NCBI GenBank assembly: GCA_014376435.1
Contig: JACMRL010000019.1
Coordinates: 51,751 to 115,750, forward strand
Direction of reading: 5' to 3'
Source of the DNA: Bdellovibrio sp.
GTDB taxonomy: Bacteria; Bdellovibrionota; Bdellovibrionia; Bdellovibrionales; Bdellovibrionaceae
Length of the DNA: 64,000 nucleotides
In this document: in pieces, positions 18,452 to 27,256 of the stretch
Layout of the letters: each line of letters starts with the position of its first letter
How positions within the stretch are numbered: position 1 is the first letter of the stretch
Notes under the pieces: generated by a model
Database searches by the model: none
What the model was told of the DNA's origin: nothing
Seen by the model: only the letters and a program-made list of their open reading frames with translations
Program-made: the position numbers and the translations under genes

Positions 18452-20905
18452 TTATTTCTTACGCACGTAGGGAACCCAAGGTACGGGCTTCCACTCCAGC
18501 GGCTTTTCGGGCCAATCATGTTTTGGGTAGCGCGAACGCAATTCTTTCCGAATTTCAAAATAACTAGATAACCAGAACTGCTCAAGCTGACTGGTGATCT
18601 GAGTCGGGCGGCGATTCGGAGCCAGTAATTCAATCGTCATTCGTAATTTACCATTTAAAATAGTCGGATTTTTTAATTGCCCCAAAACATCTTGAATACG
18701 CACGGATATCAGCGGAGCTAATTCGCTTTCGTAATCAATCGTAACAATTTTTTTATTCGGCAAAGTAAATTCGCTGGGCATTTGGCTTAAATCTGATTTA
18801 ATTTCGTCGGGAGTTAAATAAATGAGTAGTTGGTATAAATCATAATTCGTGAACTCCTTTAGCGAAGCCAATGTATCGGCAATACTTTCCACTACTTTAT
18901 CTGCTAACTGATCTAAGAAAGTAAATGAACTAGCCGAATAACCTAAGTCAGACGCTTTCTTTTTAAGAAATGAAATGCGTGTAACATAACGTTTCCATCC
19001 GGGATGTGATTCAAGAAATAAATCTTTTTGTTCAAGGAAAAGATTTATAAAAACTCCTGAATCTAATTTTAAATTCAGCGGAATACGGCTGCTTTCAGAT
19101 AAAACAAATAAACCCGACATACGTTTTTCTATTTTATAGATATTATTTTTTTCAAAATCGACCTGATAGCTGACTTGCATGGTCTGATTGCCCGAGCTGT
19201 ATCTTTCAAATTCTGCTTGTGAAAATCCCAAAGCAAAATCAATTTTGGTAACGCTATCGGAAGTATCGCGACCGTGAAAAAGTAAATAATAATCGTATTC
19301 TTTAGAAACAAGGCTAGCCGCAAATTCTATGCCGCGACCTAAACTAGAAAGACCACTTAAACCTTCTTTATGCTGAGCCATTTTTTCAGGAAAATATTTT
19401 AAGAATACTTGAATCAAGGCCGAGCGAAAAGATACTTCGCTTTTAACAGACTTAATCGAAAGCCCAGATAATTGTCGTTCAATTTTTTTACCCATCTCAT
19501 TCAATGGTAATGCATCTATATCTAACGAATGAACACCTTTAGAAAAATCGTTGGTTTCTAAGAATGCTAAAAATTGACTAGCTTGGCCTTGAAAGCCACG
19601 TTGGCTAAGTTCAACGAATAAAACACTACGCTCAATATCAAGCGGTGATCTTTGAACTAGAAAACCTTTTTCAGTCACTTTGCGATCATCTGTAATCAGT
19701 TGCCAACTTTTCAATTTTTTCACCGCGACCGCGAATGATTTCCTAGGCTGATCAAGCCAGCTAAAAGTTTCTGGTTTTTCCACGCCCATGGATAACAGAG
19801 TTAGCGATTCTTCTAATAAATCACTGAGTAAAATTTCTGGTTCAATCTGCGCGGGCATCGAGCGCTCATCTATTTCGTGCCACATCTGAAAACAAGTTCC
19901 CGGCCCAAGGCGGGCGGCGCGGCCCGCACGCTGGGTTGCAGAAAAGTGAGAGATTCGGTTTAATTCGAGCCGCTTAAAACCAATTTTACTTTCGGTGACC
20001 GAGTTTTTCTGTAAGCCTGAATCAACTACGCAATCCACCGAAGGTAAAGTTAACGATGATTCAGCAATATTCGTCGAAAGAATAATCCGGCGGTGATTTG
20101 CAGACTGTAAAATACGGCGCTGTTCATCCAAGCGTATACTGCCGTGTAAAATTTCGGTCTGGGTTTGTATGCCGGTCTGTAAAAGCCGGTTTTGCACCAT
20201 TCTAATTTCGTGTAAGCCCGGTAAAAAAACTAGAACATCTTTTTTAGACTTTCTCAGGGCTTCACGCAAGGTATCGACGATTTGATCTACAAAAGTAAAA
20301 TCAAAATTAATTCGGTGGCTTTTTTTATTTTTGATAATTTGTAATGGATGTGGTGGGCTATCAACGTCGATCCACTGCGAATCTTCTAAATATTTCTCTA
20401 GTGGTGCGACATCCAAGGTGGCCGACATGACAAGAATCTTTAAGTTTTGTTCCAACACCTGGCGTTCGTAGCAAATACCTAAGGCCATATCACTGGCCGA
20501 AGATCGTTCGTGAAATTCATCAAAGATAATCAGTTCTAAATTTTTCCAAAGCTCAGGATCATTCACTTTTTTAATGAATACACCCTCGGTCATAAAAATA
20601 AGCTGGGTGGCAGGCGTGGTTTTATTATCAAATCGCACTTGGTAACCAACTTCTTTACCTAATATCCAAGAATTTTCTTCGGCGATAAAATTTGCAGCCG
20701 AAACCGCGGCAATTCTTTTCGGAACTAAAACAATTATTTTTCGCTGAACATTATTCTCAATAAAACTTTTAAGTAAAGCCGCCGGTACCCGTAAGGTTTT
20801 ACCAGACCCCGGTGGAGCCGTTAAAATTAGATTCGGACTATGATGAAAACTTTCAACGATTTGCGAAAGATAAGGGTCAATCGGTAATGAAAATCTATTT
20901 TCCAT
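18452..20905 (-). CDS. hrpB: ATP-dependent helicase HrpB
   Basis: HrpB is a DEAH/RHA-family helicase. The 817-residue protein has Walker A TAPPGSGKT (29-37), the motif DEFHER in place of DEAH as is typical of HrpB, MSATLD, then the second RecA domain with STNIAESSLTLP and QRAGRAARLGPG. The long C-terminal half includes the HrpB_C region ending in DWPEKPLEWKP. Its ATG at 20905 lies inside the last 11 bases of the upstream RsmI-like gene, so translation is probably coupled. The cellular role of HrpB is poorly known; RNA remodelling is inference from the family. Confidence 0.93.
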   Translation of the reverse strand: MENRFSLPIDPYLSQIVESFHHSPNLILTAPPGSGKTLRVPAALLKSFIENNVQRKIIVLVPKRIAAVSAANFIAEENSWILGKEVGYQVRFDNKTTPATQLIFMTEGVFIKKVNDPELWKNLELIIFDEFHERSSASDMALGICYERQVLEQNLKILVMSATLDVAPLEKYLEDSQWIDVDSPPHPLQIIKNKKSHRINFDFTFVDQIVDTLREALRKSKKDVLVFLPGLHEIRMVQNRLLQTGIQTQTEILHGSIRLDEQRRILQSANHRRIILSTNIAESSLTLPSVDCVVDSGLQKNSVTESKIGFKRLELNRISHFSATQRAGRAARLGPGTCFQMWHEIDERSMPAQIEPEILLSDLLEESLTLLSMGVEKPETFSWLDQPRKSFAVAVKKLKSWQLITDDRKVTEKGFLVQRSPLDIERSVLFVELSQRGFQGQASQFLAFLETNDFSKGVHSLDIDALPLNEMGKKIERQLSGLSIKSVKSEVSFRSALIQVFLKYFPEKMAQHKEGLSGLSSLGRGIEFAASLVSKEYDYYLLFHGRDTSDSVTKIDFALGFSQAEFERYSSGNQTMQVSYQVDFEKNNIYKIEKRMSGLFVLSESSRIPLNLKLDSGVFINLFLEQKDLFLESHPGWKRYVTRISFLKKKASDLGYSASSFTFLDQLADKVVESIADTLASLKEFTNYDLYQLLIYLTPDEIKSDLSQMPSEFTLPNKKIVTIDYESELAPLISVRIQDVLGQLKNPTILNGKLRMTIELLAPNRRPTQITSQLEQFWLSSYFEIRKELRSRYPKHDWPEKPLEWKPVPWVPYVRKK

Positions 20906-21551
20906 ACACTAAAATCATAAACTCCGCTTTTTCAAGCGTTAGTTGTTTACGAACTGATTCGGGCGAGCCCTCTAAAATGACTTCAGTTTCTTGCGACATA
21001 TTCAAAGCTAATAACATTTTGCGGTCGCCTAAATGCAAACAGCATTCGTCTAACATTTTTCGTAAACGATAAGGTGTATCCATTAAAATCAAGGGCTCTT
21101 TCGTTTTTTTCAAAACTTGCCATTCTTTTTCACGGGCTACATTTTCGGCCGGAATAAATCCACGAAAGAAAAACTGCTGAATGCGCTCCGAACTTAAAGA
21201 TAATAATCCCATTAAGCTAGAAGCACCTAAAGAGCTTTGTACCGAAATATTTTGTTTGCGGCATAATGCAACCACCTGAAAACCCGGGTCACAAAAACTA
21301 GGAGTTCCGCAATCAGAAACTAAAACGACATTCTGGGTTTTACACATTTCAACTAACAAATTAACTTCGTCGGTCGTGGTGTGTTCACTTAAAACTTCAT
21401 ATTTTTTTGCTTTGATTTCTAACTTTTTTAAAAGTTTTGAAGTTTCTTTGGTCGATTCACAAATGACTACGTCGGCATTTTCAAAAAGCTCGATCGAGCG
21501 TAAAGTAATCTCGTCCGTGCGGCCGATTGGAGTGGCAATTAAAGTTAACAT
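20895..21551 (-). CDS. RsmI-like SAM-dependent methyltransferase, short form
   Basis: This belongs to the tetrapyrrole-methylase fold and resembles RsmI, which 2'-O-methylates C1402 of 16S rRNA. The matches run along the whole chain: IATPIGRTDEITLRSIELF, VSDCGTPSFCDPGF, FFRGFIPA and a final LVYGK strand. At 218 residues it is shorter than RsmI (about 280) and ends right after the methylase core, lacking the small C-terminal domain. It may be a paralogue with another target. It overlaps the HAD gene upstream and hrpB downstream. Confidence 0.75.
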   Translation of the reverse strand: MLTLIATPIGRTDEITLRSIELFENADVVICESTKETSKLLKKLEIKAKKYEVLSEHTTTDEVNLLVEMCKTQNVVLVSDCGTPSFCDPGFQVVALCRKQNISVQSSLGASSLMGLLSLSSERIQQFFFRGFIPAENVAREKEWQVLKKTKEPLILMDTPYRLRKMLDECCLHLGDRKMLLALNMSQETEVILEGSPESVRKQLTLEKAEFMILVYGK

Positions 21552-22261
21552 GAGGGCCTACCAAAGTGAAAAATACGATGTAACTGCGCCGTGACGGTTT
21601 CACGTCTGGCATGCGTCGTTTCTAAGAAAATAATTTCTACATCTGGTGAAGTAGCTAAAACCGCATTAATATTGACGGGCTCATTTTCAAAGAAATAGAT
21701 TTTTTCGTACTGAGTGCGATTAACTTTGGTAAACCAGTCTGTTTTAAAAAAGCCATCATCGATTGCGCGGTCGGGTTTCAAAACCAGCTGCCCGGGTTCG
21801 CACGGAAATCCCCATTTTTTTAAAACTTCTTCCGAACCAATTCCCATGCGAAGCATGTCACGACCGGTTAAATATTTAATTTCGCAACCGGCTTGGTAAA
21901 GCTCTAATACGTAAGAGACCGCACCCGCGTAAGGAACATCATAGTGGACATATTCGTTGGTAAAAAATTTCTCAAACCAAAAGTCTCGTAAATTTTTCAA
22001 CATTTCTAAATCACGCTCGGGATGATAGCCAGCGCGTAGCACGGCCTCATTAATTCCCCAGTCTTCGTGTTTTACTTCAACGTTTTTTAGCTCTACGAGT
22101 TGGTGCAATTCTGCAAACTCGGATAGGATTTTTTTAGTGCGGTGACTGACATTAAACAGCGTGGAATCGAGATCAAATACAGCCAGCGTGCGCAAGTTTT
22201 GAGCACGTAAATCCTGAGCGATTTTAATGATTTCGTTAAGTTTTGAATGGTTTGCACTCAT
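21545..22261 (-). CDS. HAD-superfamily phosphatase-like protein
   Basis: The 238-residue product has HAD motif I as VFDLDST (nucleophile Asp and +2 Asp), a threonine motif II in YLTGRD, a lysine in LVLKPD and an acidic motif in FENEPVN. It lacks a signal peptide, so a cytoplasmic hydrolase is likely; the substrate is unknown. I chose ATG 22261; a TTG 17 codons upstream has no better ribosome binding site. It is the first gene of the minus-strand run leading into the RsmI-like gene and hrpB, overlapping the former by seven bases. Confidence 0.75.
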   Translation of the reverse strand: MSANHSKLNEIIKIAQDLRAQNLRTLAVFDLDSTLFNVSHRTKKILSEFAELHQLVELKNVEVKHEDWGINEAVLRAGYHPERDLEMLKNLRDFWFEKFFTNEYVHYDVPYAGAVSYVLELYQAGCEIKYLTGRDMLRMGIGSEEVLKKWGFPCEPGQLVLKPDRAIDDGFFKTDWFTKVNRTQYEKIYFFENEPVNINAVLATSPDVEIIFLETTHARRETVTAQLHRIFHFGRPSC

Positions 22262-22349
22262 TTTGACCGAGTATGTCTTTGATAGGCTGAAAAGAAAAGT
22301 CTTTTCTGACAAAGAGGTTGGAAAGAACCTGCACTTTTGTTAACTTCGG

Positions 22350-22364
22350 GAACAAATTTTGTTC
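22350..22364. promoter_or_regulatory. Perfect palindrome upstream of the phn-type operon, candidate operator
   Basis: The 15-base sequence GAACAAATTTTGTTC is a perfect inverted repeat (seven-base arms around one central T), 36 bases before the ATG of the binding-protein gene. A second, shorter repeat (AGGTT and AACCT) lies at about 22316-22330. The position suits a repressor or activator site between the divergent HAD and importer genes. I cannot name the regulator. Confidence 0.35.
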
Positions 22365-22399
22365 TCGATAAACAAGGCTAATTCTGGGAGAAACTTCGT

Positions 22400-23323
22400 A
22401 TGAAACTATTCGCGATCGTAATTACTTTAGTGGCAGTTGTTTTAAGTGGTTGTATTAAAAAAACGGCTGAATTGGGTACCGCAGATAATCCAATCAAACT
22501 TCACTTCGTTCCTTCGGTTGATGCCAAAGTAATCGAAGATAATTCGGTAAAATTTAAAGACTATTTAGAAAAAAATACTCCGTACAAATATGAAGTAACA
22601 ATTCCGCAATCTTTTATCGCGGTGGTTGAAGCTTTCGGAACAAAACGTGCGGATGTTGCGGCCATCAACACTTTTGGTTACGTACTAGCTCACGAGAAGT
22701 ACGGCGCAGAGGCTCGCTTAACGGTCATCCGTCACGGCGAATCAACTTACCAATCTCAATTCATTACTAAAGCAGATAGCAAAATTAAAAAAGTTGAAGA
22801 CTTAGCGGGTAAAAAAATTGCCTTCGTTGAGCCTTCATCAACATCGGGTTACTTACTTCCGTTAAAAACTTTAAAAGATAAAGGCATTGAAGCTAAAGAA
22901 ATCGTATTCGCCGGCAAACACGACAATGTGGTTTCAATGGTTTACCAAGGCCAAGTTGATGCGGGAGCCACTTTTTATTCTCCCCCATCAAAAGACGCTA
23001 AGGGCGGCGATAAAATCGAAGACGCGCGCCGTTTAGTATTAACTCAATATCCCGATGTCGAAAAAAAAGTAGTGATCATTTCGTTATCTGAGCCAATCAC
23101 AAACGATCCGGTCGTTTTCAGAAAAGAAATGTCTGAAGAGATGAAAACTAAAATCATCGATGCGATGTTATCATTCGTATCGACACCTGAAGGCAAAGAA
23201 GCTTTCCAAGCCATTTATGGTGTGACAGCGATGAAAAAAGCCACTGACGCTGATTATGAACCCGTGCGTAAAATGTTAAAAGCTTTAGGTAAAGATGCTT
23301 CTGAGTTAGTACAAAAAAAATAA
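22400..23323 (+). CDS. phnD: PhnD-like phosphonate/phosphate ABC transporter substrate-binding lipoprotein
   Basis: This is the periplasmic receptor of the importer encoded by the next two genes. It has a lipoprotein signal peptide with lipobox VLSGC and a PhnD-family body: LHFVPSVDA near the start, then KADSKIKKVEDLAGKKIAF and the ligand loop EPSSTSGYLLP. In this family the loop binds phosphonate, phosphite or phosphate esters. The 307-residue length is normal. A lipid anchor rather than a free receptor is slightly unusual in a Gram-negative. The ligand is not known; no C-P lyase genes are nearby. Confidence 0.87.
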   Translation: MKLFAIVITLVAVVLSGCIKKTAELGTADNPIKLHFVPSVDAKVIEDNSVKFKDYLEKNTPYKYEVTIPQSFIAVVEAFGTKRADVAAINTFGYVLAHEKYGAEARLTVIRHGESTYQSQFITKADSKIKKVEDLAGKKIAFVEPSSTSGYLLPLKTLKDKGIEAKEIVFAGKHDNVVSMVYQGQVDAGATFYSPPSKDAKGGDKIEDARRLVLTQYPDVEKKVVIISLSEPITNDPVVFRKEMSEEMKTKIIDAMLSFVSTPEGKEAFQAIYGVTAMKKATDADYEPVRKMLKALGKDASELVQKK

Positions 23324-23335
23324 GGAATGCCGAAT

Positions 23336-24142
23336 ATGAATAGCAATTCTAATTCTGAACCGATTCTGAAAGTAAAAGACCTAAAAAAAACTTATCCTAA
23401 TGGTGTGCAAGCATTAAAAGGTGTAAGCTTCGACGTTAAACGCGGAGAATTTTTAGTGGTCATTGGTCTCAGTGGCTCGGGTAAATCAACTTTACTGCGT
23501 TGCTTGAACCGTCTGCATGATCCAAGCAGTGGGGAAGTATTATTCCAAACGGATCATCAAGGGCACTCCATCGACATTATGAATCTACATACGAAAGCTT
23601 CCATTCGTGATTTACGTAAAAAAGTAGGGATGATCTTCCAACATTTTAATTTAATTCCGCGCCACACCGTTTTAGCGAACGTTTTAATGGGTAAATTAGC
23701 TTACACCACCAACTGGAAAAGTATTTTCGGTCTATGGTCAGCAAGCGATAAAGCGGAAGCAATGAAATATTTAAAACTAGTTGGTATCTCTGAAAAAGCC
23801 CACATCAGAGCCGATCAATTATCGGGCGGGCAGCAACAGCGCGTAGCGATTGCGCGGGCTTTAACTCAGAACCCACAAGTTTTACTGGCGGACGAGCCCG
23901 TTGCTTCACTTGACCCTGCGACTTGCCACACGGTGATGGATTACTTGAAAAAAGTAAATCAAGAGCTAGGTATTACCGTTATTTGTAATCTTCATTTTTT
24001 ATCATTAGTACGTCAGTACGCGACACGCGTAATTGCACTCAAAAATGGTGAGCTGGTTTACGAGGGTGATCCGAAGAATATCGACGAGGCCTGGTTTGAA
24101 AAAATCTATGGTCAAGGCGCTAAAGAAGTTCACATTAATTAA
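23336..24142 (+). CDS. phnC: PhnC-like ABC transporter ATP-binding protein
   Basis: This is the ATPase of the phn-type importer: Walker A GLSGSGKST, a Q-loop in MIFQHFNLIPRHT (a sequence typical of PhnC), the signature LSGGQQQRVAIARAL, and Walker B LLADEPVASLDP. I prefer ATG 23336 over 23327 because the AAGGA ribosome binding site at 23322-23326 is nine bases before it but directly abuts the earlier ATG. It starts 12 bases after phnD and is followed by phnE. Confidence 0.9.
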   Translation: MNSNSNSEPILKVKDLKKTYPNGVQALKGVSFDVKRGEFLVVIGLSGSGKSTLLRCLNRLHDPSSGEVLFQTDHQGHSIDIMNLHTKASIRDLRKKVGMIFQHFNLIPRHTVLANVLMGKLAYTTNWKSIFGLWSASDKAEAMKYLKLVGISEKAHIRADQLSGGQQQRVAIARALTQNPQVLLADEPVASLDPATCHTVMDYLKKVNQELGITVICNLHFLSLVRQYATRVIALKNGELVYEGDPKNIDEAWFEKIYGQGAKEVHIN

Positions 24143-24153
24143 AGGATATAGTT

Positions 24154-25182
24154 ATGAAGCCTTATATCGTTCGTCGCTCGCTATTAGATGGTTTAACGGT
24201 TGCCGTTTTTTTATCGGTCGCATTAACACTTATTTATAATCCCACTGATGCACAAATGCATGATTTGGGAATGATCTCATTTATCTTTCTTTGCGGAATG
24301 GTATTAGGAGCAATCATCAGCTTCGTGTTAAATGCAAAAGGGATCAAAACTTTTGGAGAAAATATCTTCGAACCCGATTATGAAAAAGCCAAGGGGGAAG
24401 CCAAGCCTTTTTTCAGAACTTTCTGGGGTTGGCATTTTTTCGTAACCGTTTTCGTTTTATTTATCGTGGGAATTTATAAAACAAAATTTTCAATGTATGA
24501 ACTTTTAAATGAAGACGGATTTGCCGGAGCAAAACGTTTATTCGCCGGATTAGCTTCGCCAAACTGGGATGTTTTACCCACGGCCGTATTAAATATCATC
24601 GAAACTATTTTCATGGCGTTTATGGCGACAATTTTAGCGATTCCATTTGCATTTGTATTAAGCTTTATGGCGGCAAAAAATGTAATGAAAGGCCCCGGAG
24701 CTTTCTCAGTTTATTTATTTATCCGTACGGTATTAAACGTCACTCGCTCGATCGAAGCTTTAGTATGGGCGATTATTTTTTCAGTTTGGGTGGGGATTGG
24801 TCCATTTGCCGGAATGCTGGCTTTAATGATTCACTCGATCGCTTCATTAACCAAGCAGTATTCTGAAATGGTTGAAAGCGTTAGCGATGGCCCGATCGAG
24901 GGCGTTCAATCTTGTGGAGCCAGTAAGCTACAAACTATTTGGTTCGCCATCGTGCCACAAGTAGTGCTTCCGTACATTTCATTCACGGTTTACCGCTGGG
25001 ATATTAATGTGCGTATGGCCACAATCATCGGTTTAGTCGGTGGTGGTGGTATCGGTACGATGTTAATTAAATACCAAGGCCAAGCAATGTGGCCTGAAGT
25101 GGGAACAATTATCGTGGTTATCGCGGCCGTGGTTTGGTTGATGGATCAAGCATCTGCCTACATCCGTGAAGCTTTAAAGTAA
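24154..25182 (+). CDS. phnE: PhnE-like ABC transporter permease
   Basis: This 342-residue inner-membrane permease has several hydrophobic helices and the EAA-type cytoplasmic loop (DGPIEGVQSCGASKLQTIWFAIVPQ), followed by GLVGGGGIGTML, a block found in PhnE. About 80 extra N-terminal residues include two additional predicted membrane helices. An AAAGGA ribosome binding site precedes the ATG at 24154. The stop overlaps the start of the thioesterase gene by one base. Confidence 0.88.
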   Translation: MKPYIVRRSLLDGLTVAVFLSVALTLIYNPTDAQMHDLGMISFIFLCGMVLGAIISFVLNAKGIKTFGENIFEPDYEKAKGEAKPFFRTFWGWHFFVTVFVLFIVGIYKTKFSMYELLNEDGFAGAKRLFAGLASPNWDVLPTAVLNIIETIFMAFMATILAIPFAFVLSFMAAKNVMKGPGAFSVYLFIRTVLNVTRSIEALVWAIIFSVWVGIGPFAGMLALMIHSIASLTKQYSEMVESVSDGPIEGVQSCGASKLQTIWFAIVPQVVLPYISFTVYRWDINVRMATIIGLVGGGGIGTMLIKYQGQAMWPEVGTIIVVIAAVVWLMDQASAYIREALK

Positions 25183-25580
25183 TGTTTGAATACGAGCTTC
25201 TGATCCGTGAAGGTCATTTAGATTCTTACGGTCACGTTAACAATGCGACTTATCTATCTTTGTTTGAAGAAGCTCGTTGGGAAATTATTACTCAGCGTGG
25301 TTACGGTTATAAAAAAGTTCATGAAACCGGGGAAGGTCCCGTGATTTTAGAGGCTAATATCAAATTTTTAAAAGAGCTAAAGCTGCGTGAAATAATTAAA
25401 ATCACGTTAGAGCTGATCTCTTACCAAGGTAAAATTTCAAAACTAAGACAAACCATGATTAATCCTCGTGGCGAAGTTGCCTGTGAACTTTTAGTGACGG
25501 TTGGCTTTTTCGATTTAAAAGCGCGCAAGTTGATTCTGCCCACTCCCGAGTGGAGTTTAGCGGTAGGTCACTCGACTTAA
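25182..25580 (+). CDS. Acyl-CoA thioesterase, hotdog fold (YbgC/4HBT type)
   Basis: The 132-residue protein has the 4-hydroxybenzoyl-CoA thioesterase motif region HLDSYGHVNNATYLSLFEEAR near the N-terminus, with the Asp and the His-Val-Asn expected of the family. It should hydrolyse a short or aromatic acyl-CoA thioester in the cytoplasm. It overlaps phnE by one base (TAATG), so it is co-transcribed with the importer, though I see no biochemical link. Confidence 0.85.
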   Translation: MFEYELLIREGHLDSYGHVNNATYLSLFEEARWEIITQRGYGYKKVHETGEGPVILEANIKFLKELKLREIIKITLELISYQGKISKLRQTMINPRGEVACELLVTVGFFDLKARKLILPTPEWSLAVGHST

Positions 25581-25694
25581 GCATTGTCTCGATTTAAGAA
25601 TATAAGAATTAATTTAATAAACAGCACCTAGATATCAAATTACTATCAAGTACTTATGAAAACCCACCGATATTTAATATATCTAGGCGGTAGA

Positions 25695-26339
25695 ATGAAT
25701 TGGGGAGATATTCCAAACTGGTCAGGTGCTTCGGTTGCAAGCTTATTGCAGATCTTAAAGCATATTGAACCGGGTACATACGAGCACTGTTTGCGAGTTG
25801 GAGAATACTCTAAACAACTGGCTCTCTATGCTGGTTTGAATGAGTACCAACAAAAAGTTGCCGAAACGGCAGGTATTCTGCACGACATCGGAAAAGCTTC
25901 GATCGATTTAGATATATTATTAAAACCTTCAAAATTAAATGCGATCGAATATGAAATCATTAAAAGTCACAGCTTAGCTAGTGAAGATTTCATCAAACCA
26001 CTTTCTGAAGTTCACCAATTTTTTAAAGATGTTCAACCTGCGGTTCGCGCCCATCATGAATTTATTAACGGCACTGGTTACCCAGATAAAATGATCGGTG
26101 ATGAAATCCCACTCGTTGCCCGAATTATTTCCGTAGTTGATACCTACGATGCGATGTCGGTAACACGAACTTACCGCGCCGGTTTAACTGATGATATTAT
26201 TTATGCTGAATTAAAAAGATGTGCTGGTACTCAATTTGATAAACAGCTAGCAACTATTTTCTTAAATTCACACCGTTTTTGGCGTAAAGCACGCACCAAC
26301 GAAGAAACTCAAAACGAAGTTGTTAAAAAAGTATCTTAA
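25695..26339 (+). CDS. HD-GYP domain cyclic-di-GMP phosphodiesterase
   Basis: Counted from ATG 25695, the 214-residue protein is almost only an HD-GYP domain: HDIGK at 63-67, HHEFINGTGYP at 120-130 and VDTYDAMSVTRTYR. The metal ligands and the GYP loop are intact, so hydrolysis of cyclic-di-GMP is likely, unlike the damaged GGDEF protein at 7387. There is no receiver or sensor domain. An ATG at 25656 would add 13 residues but has no ribosome binding site, whereas AGGCGG precedes 25695 closely; the start stays uncertain. Confidence 0.85.
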   Translation: MNWGDIPNWSGASVASLLQILKHIEPGTYEHCLRVGEYSKQLALYAGLNEYQQKVAETAGILHDIGKASIDLDILLKPSKLNAIEYEIIKSHSLASEDFIKPLSEVHQFFKDVQPAVRAHHEFINGTGYPDKMIGDEIPLVARIISVVDTYDAMSVTRTYRAGLTDDIIYAELKRCAGTQFDKQLATIFLNSHRFWRKARTNEETQNEVVKKVS

Positions 26340-26486
26340 TCATCATGATTCAGCAACTGCCTAACTGCAGATAGCCAGCGAAGATACTGTCGAAAAGTTA
26401 TCCACTCTTTCCTACATTTAAGGCTAGACCCAATCGCTCCGACACGCATGATGAGACGAAGCTTATTTATTTGGAATGAGGATATC

Positions 26487-27242
26487 ATGCAAAAATTTTT
26501 TATTGCGCACGAGGGGATTCAATCGGGTCCATTTACATTGGATGATATTTCTTCGAAACTGAGCCAGAAAAATCTTCAATGGAATGATTATATCTACGAT
26601 GAGAAAAATGAAGATTGGATTTTATTATTAGAATTTCCTTTATTAACTTCTTTATTCAATAAAAGCTTTAAAAATCCCATCAATGTATTAAAACCCGTGA
26701 TTAATCATCAAGATCCACTGCGTGATCGTGCTTGGTATATTCTAAAACAAAACAATAATTATGGGCCATTTTCTAAAGGCGAAATGATTCAAATGTTACA
26801 AAGTAAAACTTTGTTTGAATTTGATTTTGTGTGGAAGCAAGGTTTAGCTTCGTGGAAACGGTTATCAGAGGTAAATGATTTTCAACCAGAAGAAGTTCGT
26901 AAAATTTTCGAAGTTGCGGCCGGCGAAACGGAAATATTTTTTAGGCGCCGACATGCGCGATCTGAATATGGTTGCAGTTTAATTTTGCACGACCGTAAAA
27001 AGATTTTTAAAGGACAAAGCTTCGAGATTAGTGCGGGCGGCGCAGGGATTATTGTTGATGCGATGGAGTTTAAAATGGATCAGCAGCTGTATTTACATTT
27101 TTCTCCGGGTGGCCCGGTTCCGGCATTTAATGCTATTTGCTGCGTAGTGAGTATTTCTGGAAACAAATACGGTTTACGTTTCATGCACATTGCGGCTCAG
27201 ACAAAAGATTTAATTACTAAATATACAAATAAAGCATCGTAA
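26487..27242 (+). CDS. GYF_2-GYF_2-PilZ protein
   Basis: The 251-residue product carries two GYF_2-like domains (about 1-50, with FFIAHEGIQSGPF; and about 81-130, with WYILKQNNNYGPF and a following WK) and a C-terminal PilZ-like domain (about 152-245). PilZ domains bind cyclic-di-GMP through RxxxR and DxSxxG motifs; here these read RRRHAR (153-158) and EISAGG (180-185), so binding is plausible but not assured. ATG 26487 has a GAGGA ribosome binding site; a longer frame from 26448 is less likely. It lies one gene after the HD-GYP phosphodiesterase. A role as a cyclic-di-GMP-controlled adaptor is inference. Confidence 0.75.
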   Translation: MQKFFIAHEGIQSGPFTLDDISSKLSQKNLQWNDYIYDEKNEDWILLLEFPLLTSLFNKSFKNPINVLKPVINHQDPLRDRAWYILKQNNNYGPFSKGEMIQMLQSKTLFEFDFVWKQGLASWKRLSEVNDFQPEEVRKIFEVAAGETEIFFRRRHARSEYGCSLILHDRKKIFKGQSFEISAGGAGIIVDAMEFKMDQQLYLHFSPGGPVPAFNAICCVVSISGNKYGLRFMHIAAQTKDLITKYTNKAS

Positions 27243-27256
27243 GCGAAGGATTTATC

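Noticed and set aside
26398..26406. TTATCCACT, close to a DnaA box
   Set aside because: A single imperfect box with no dnaA, dnaN or gyrB nearby; not an origin.
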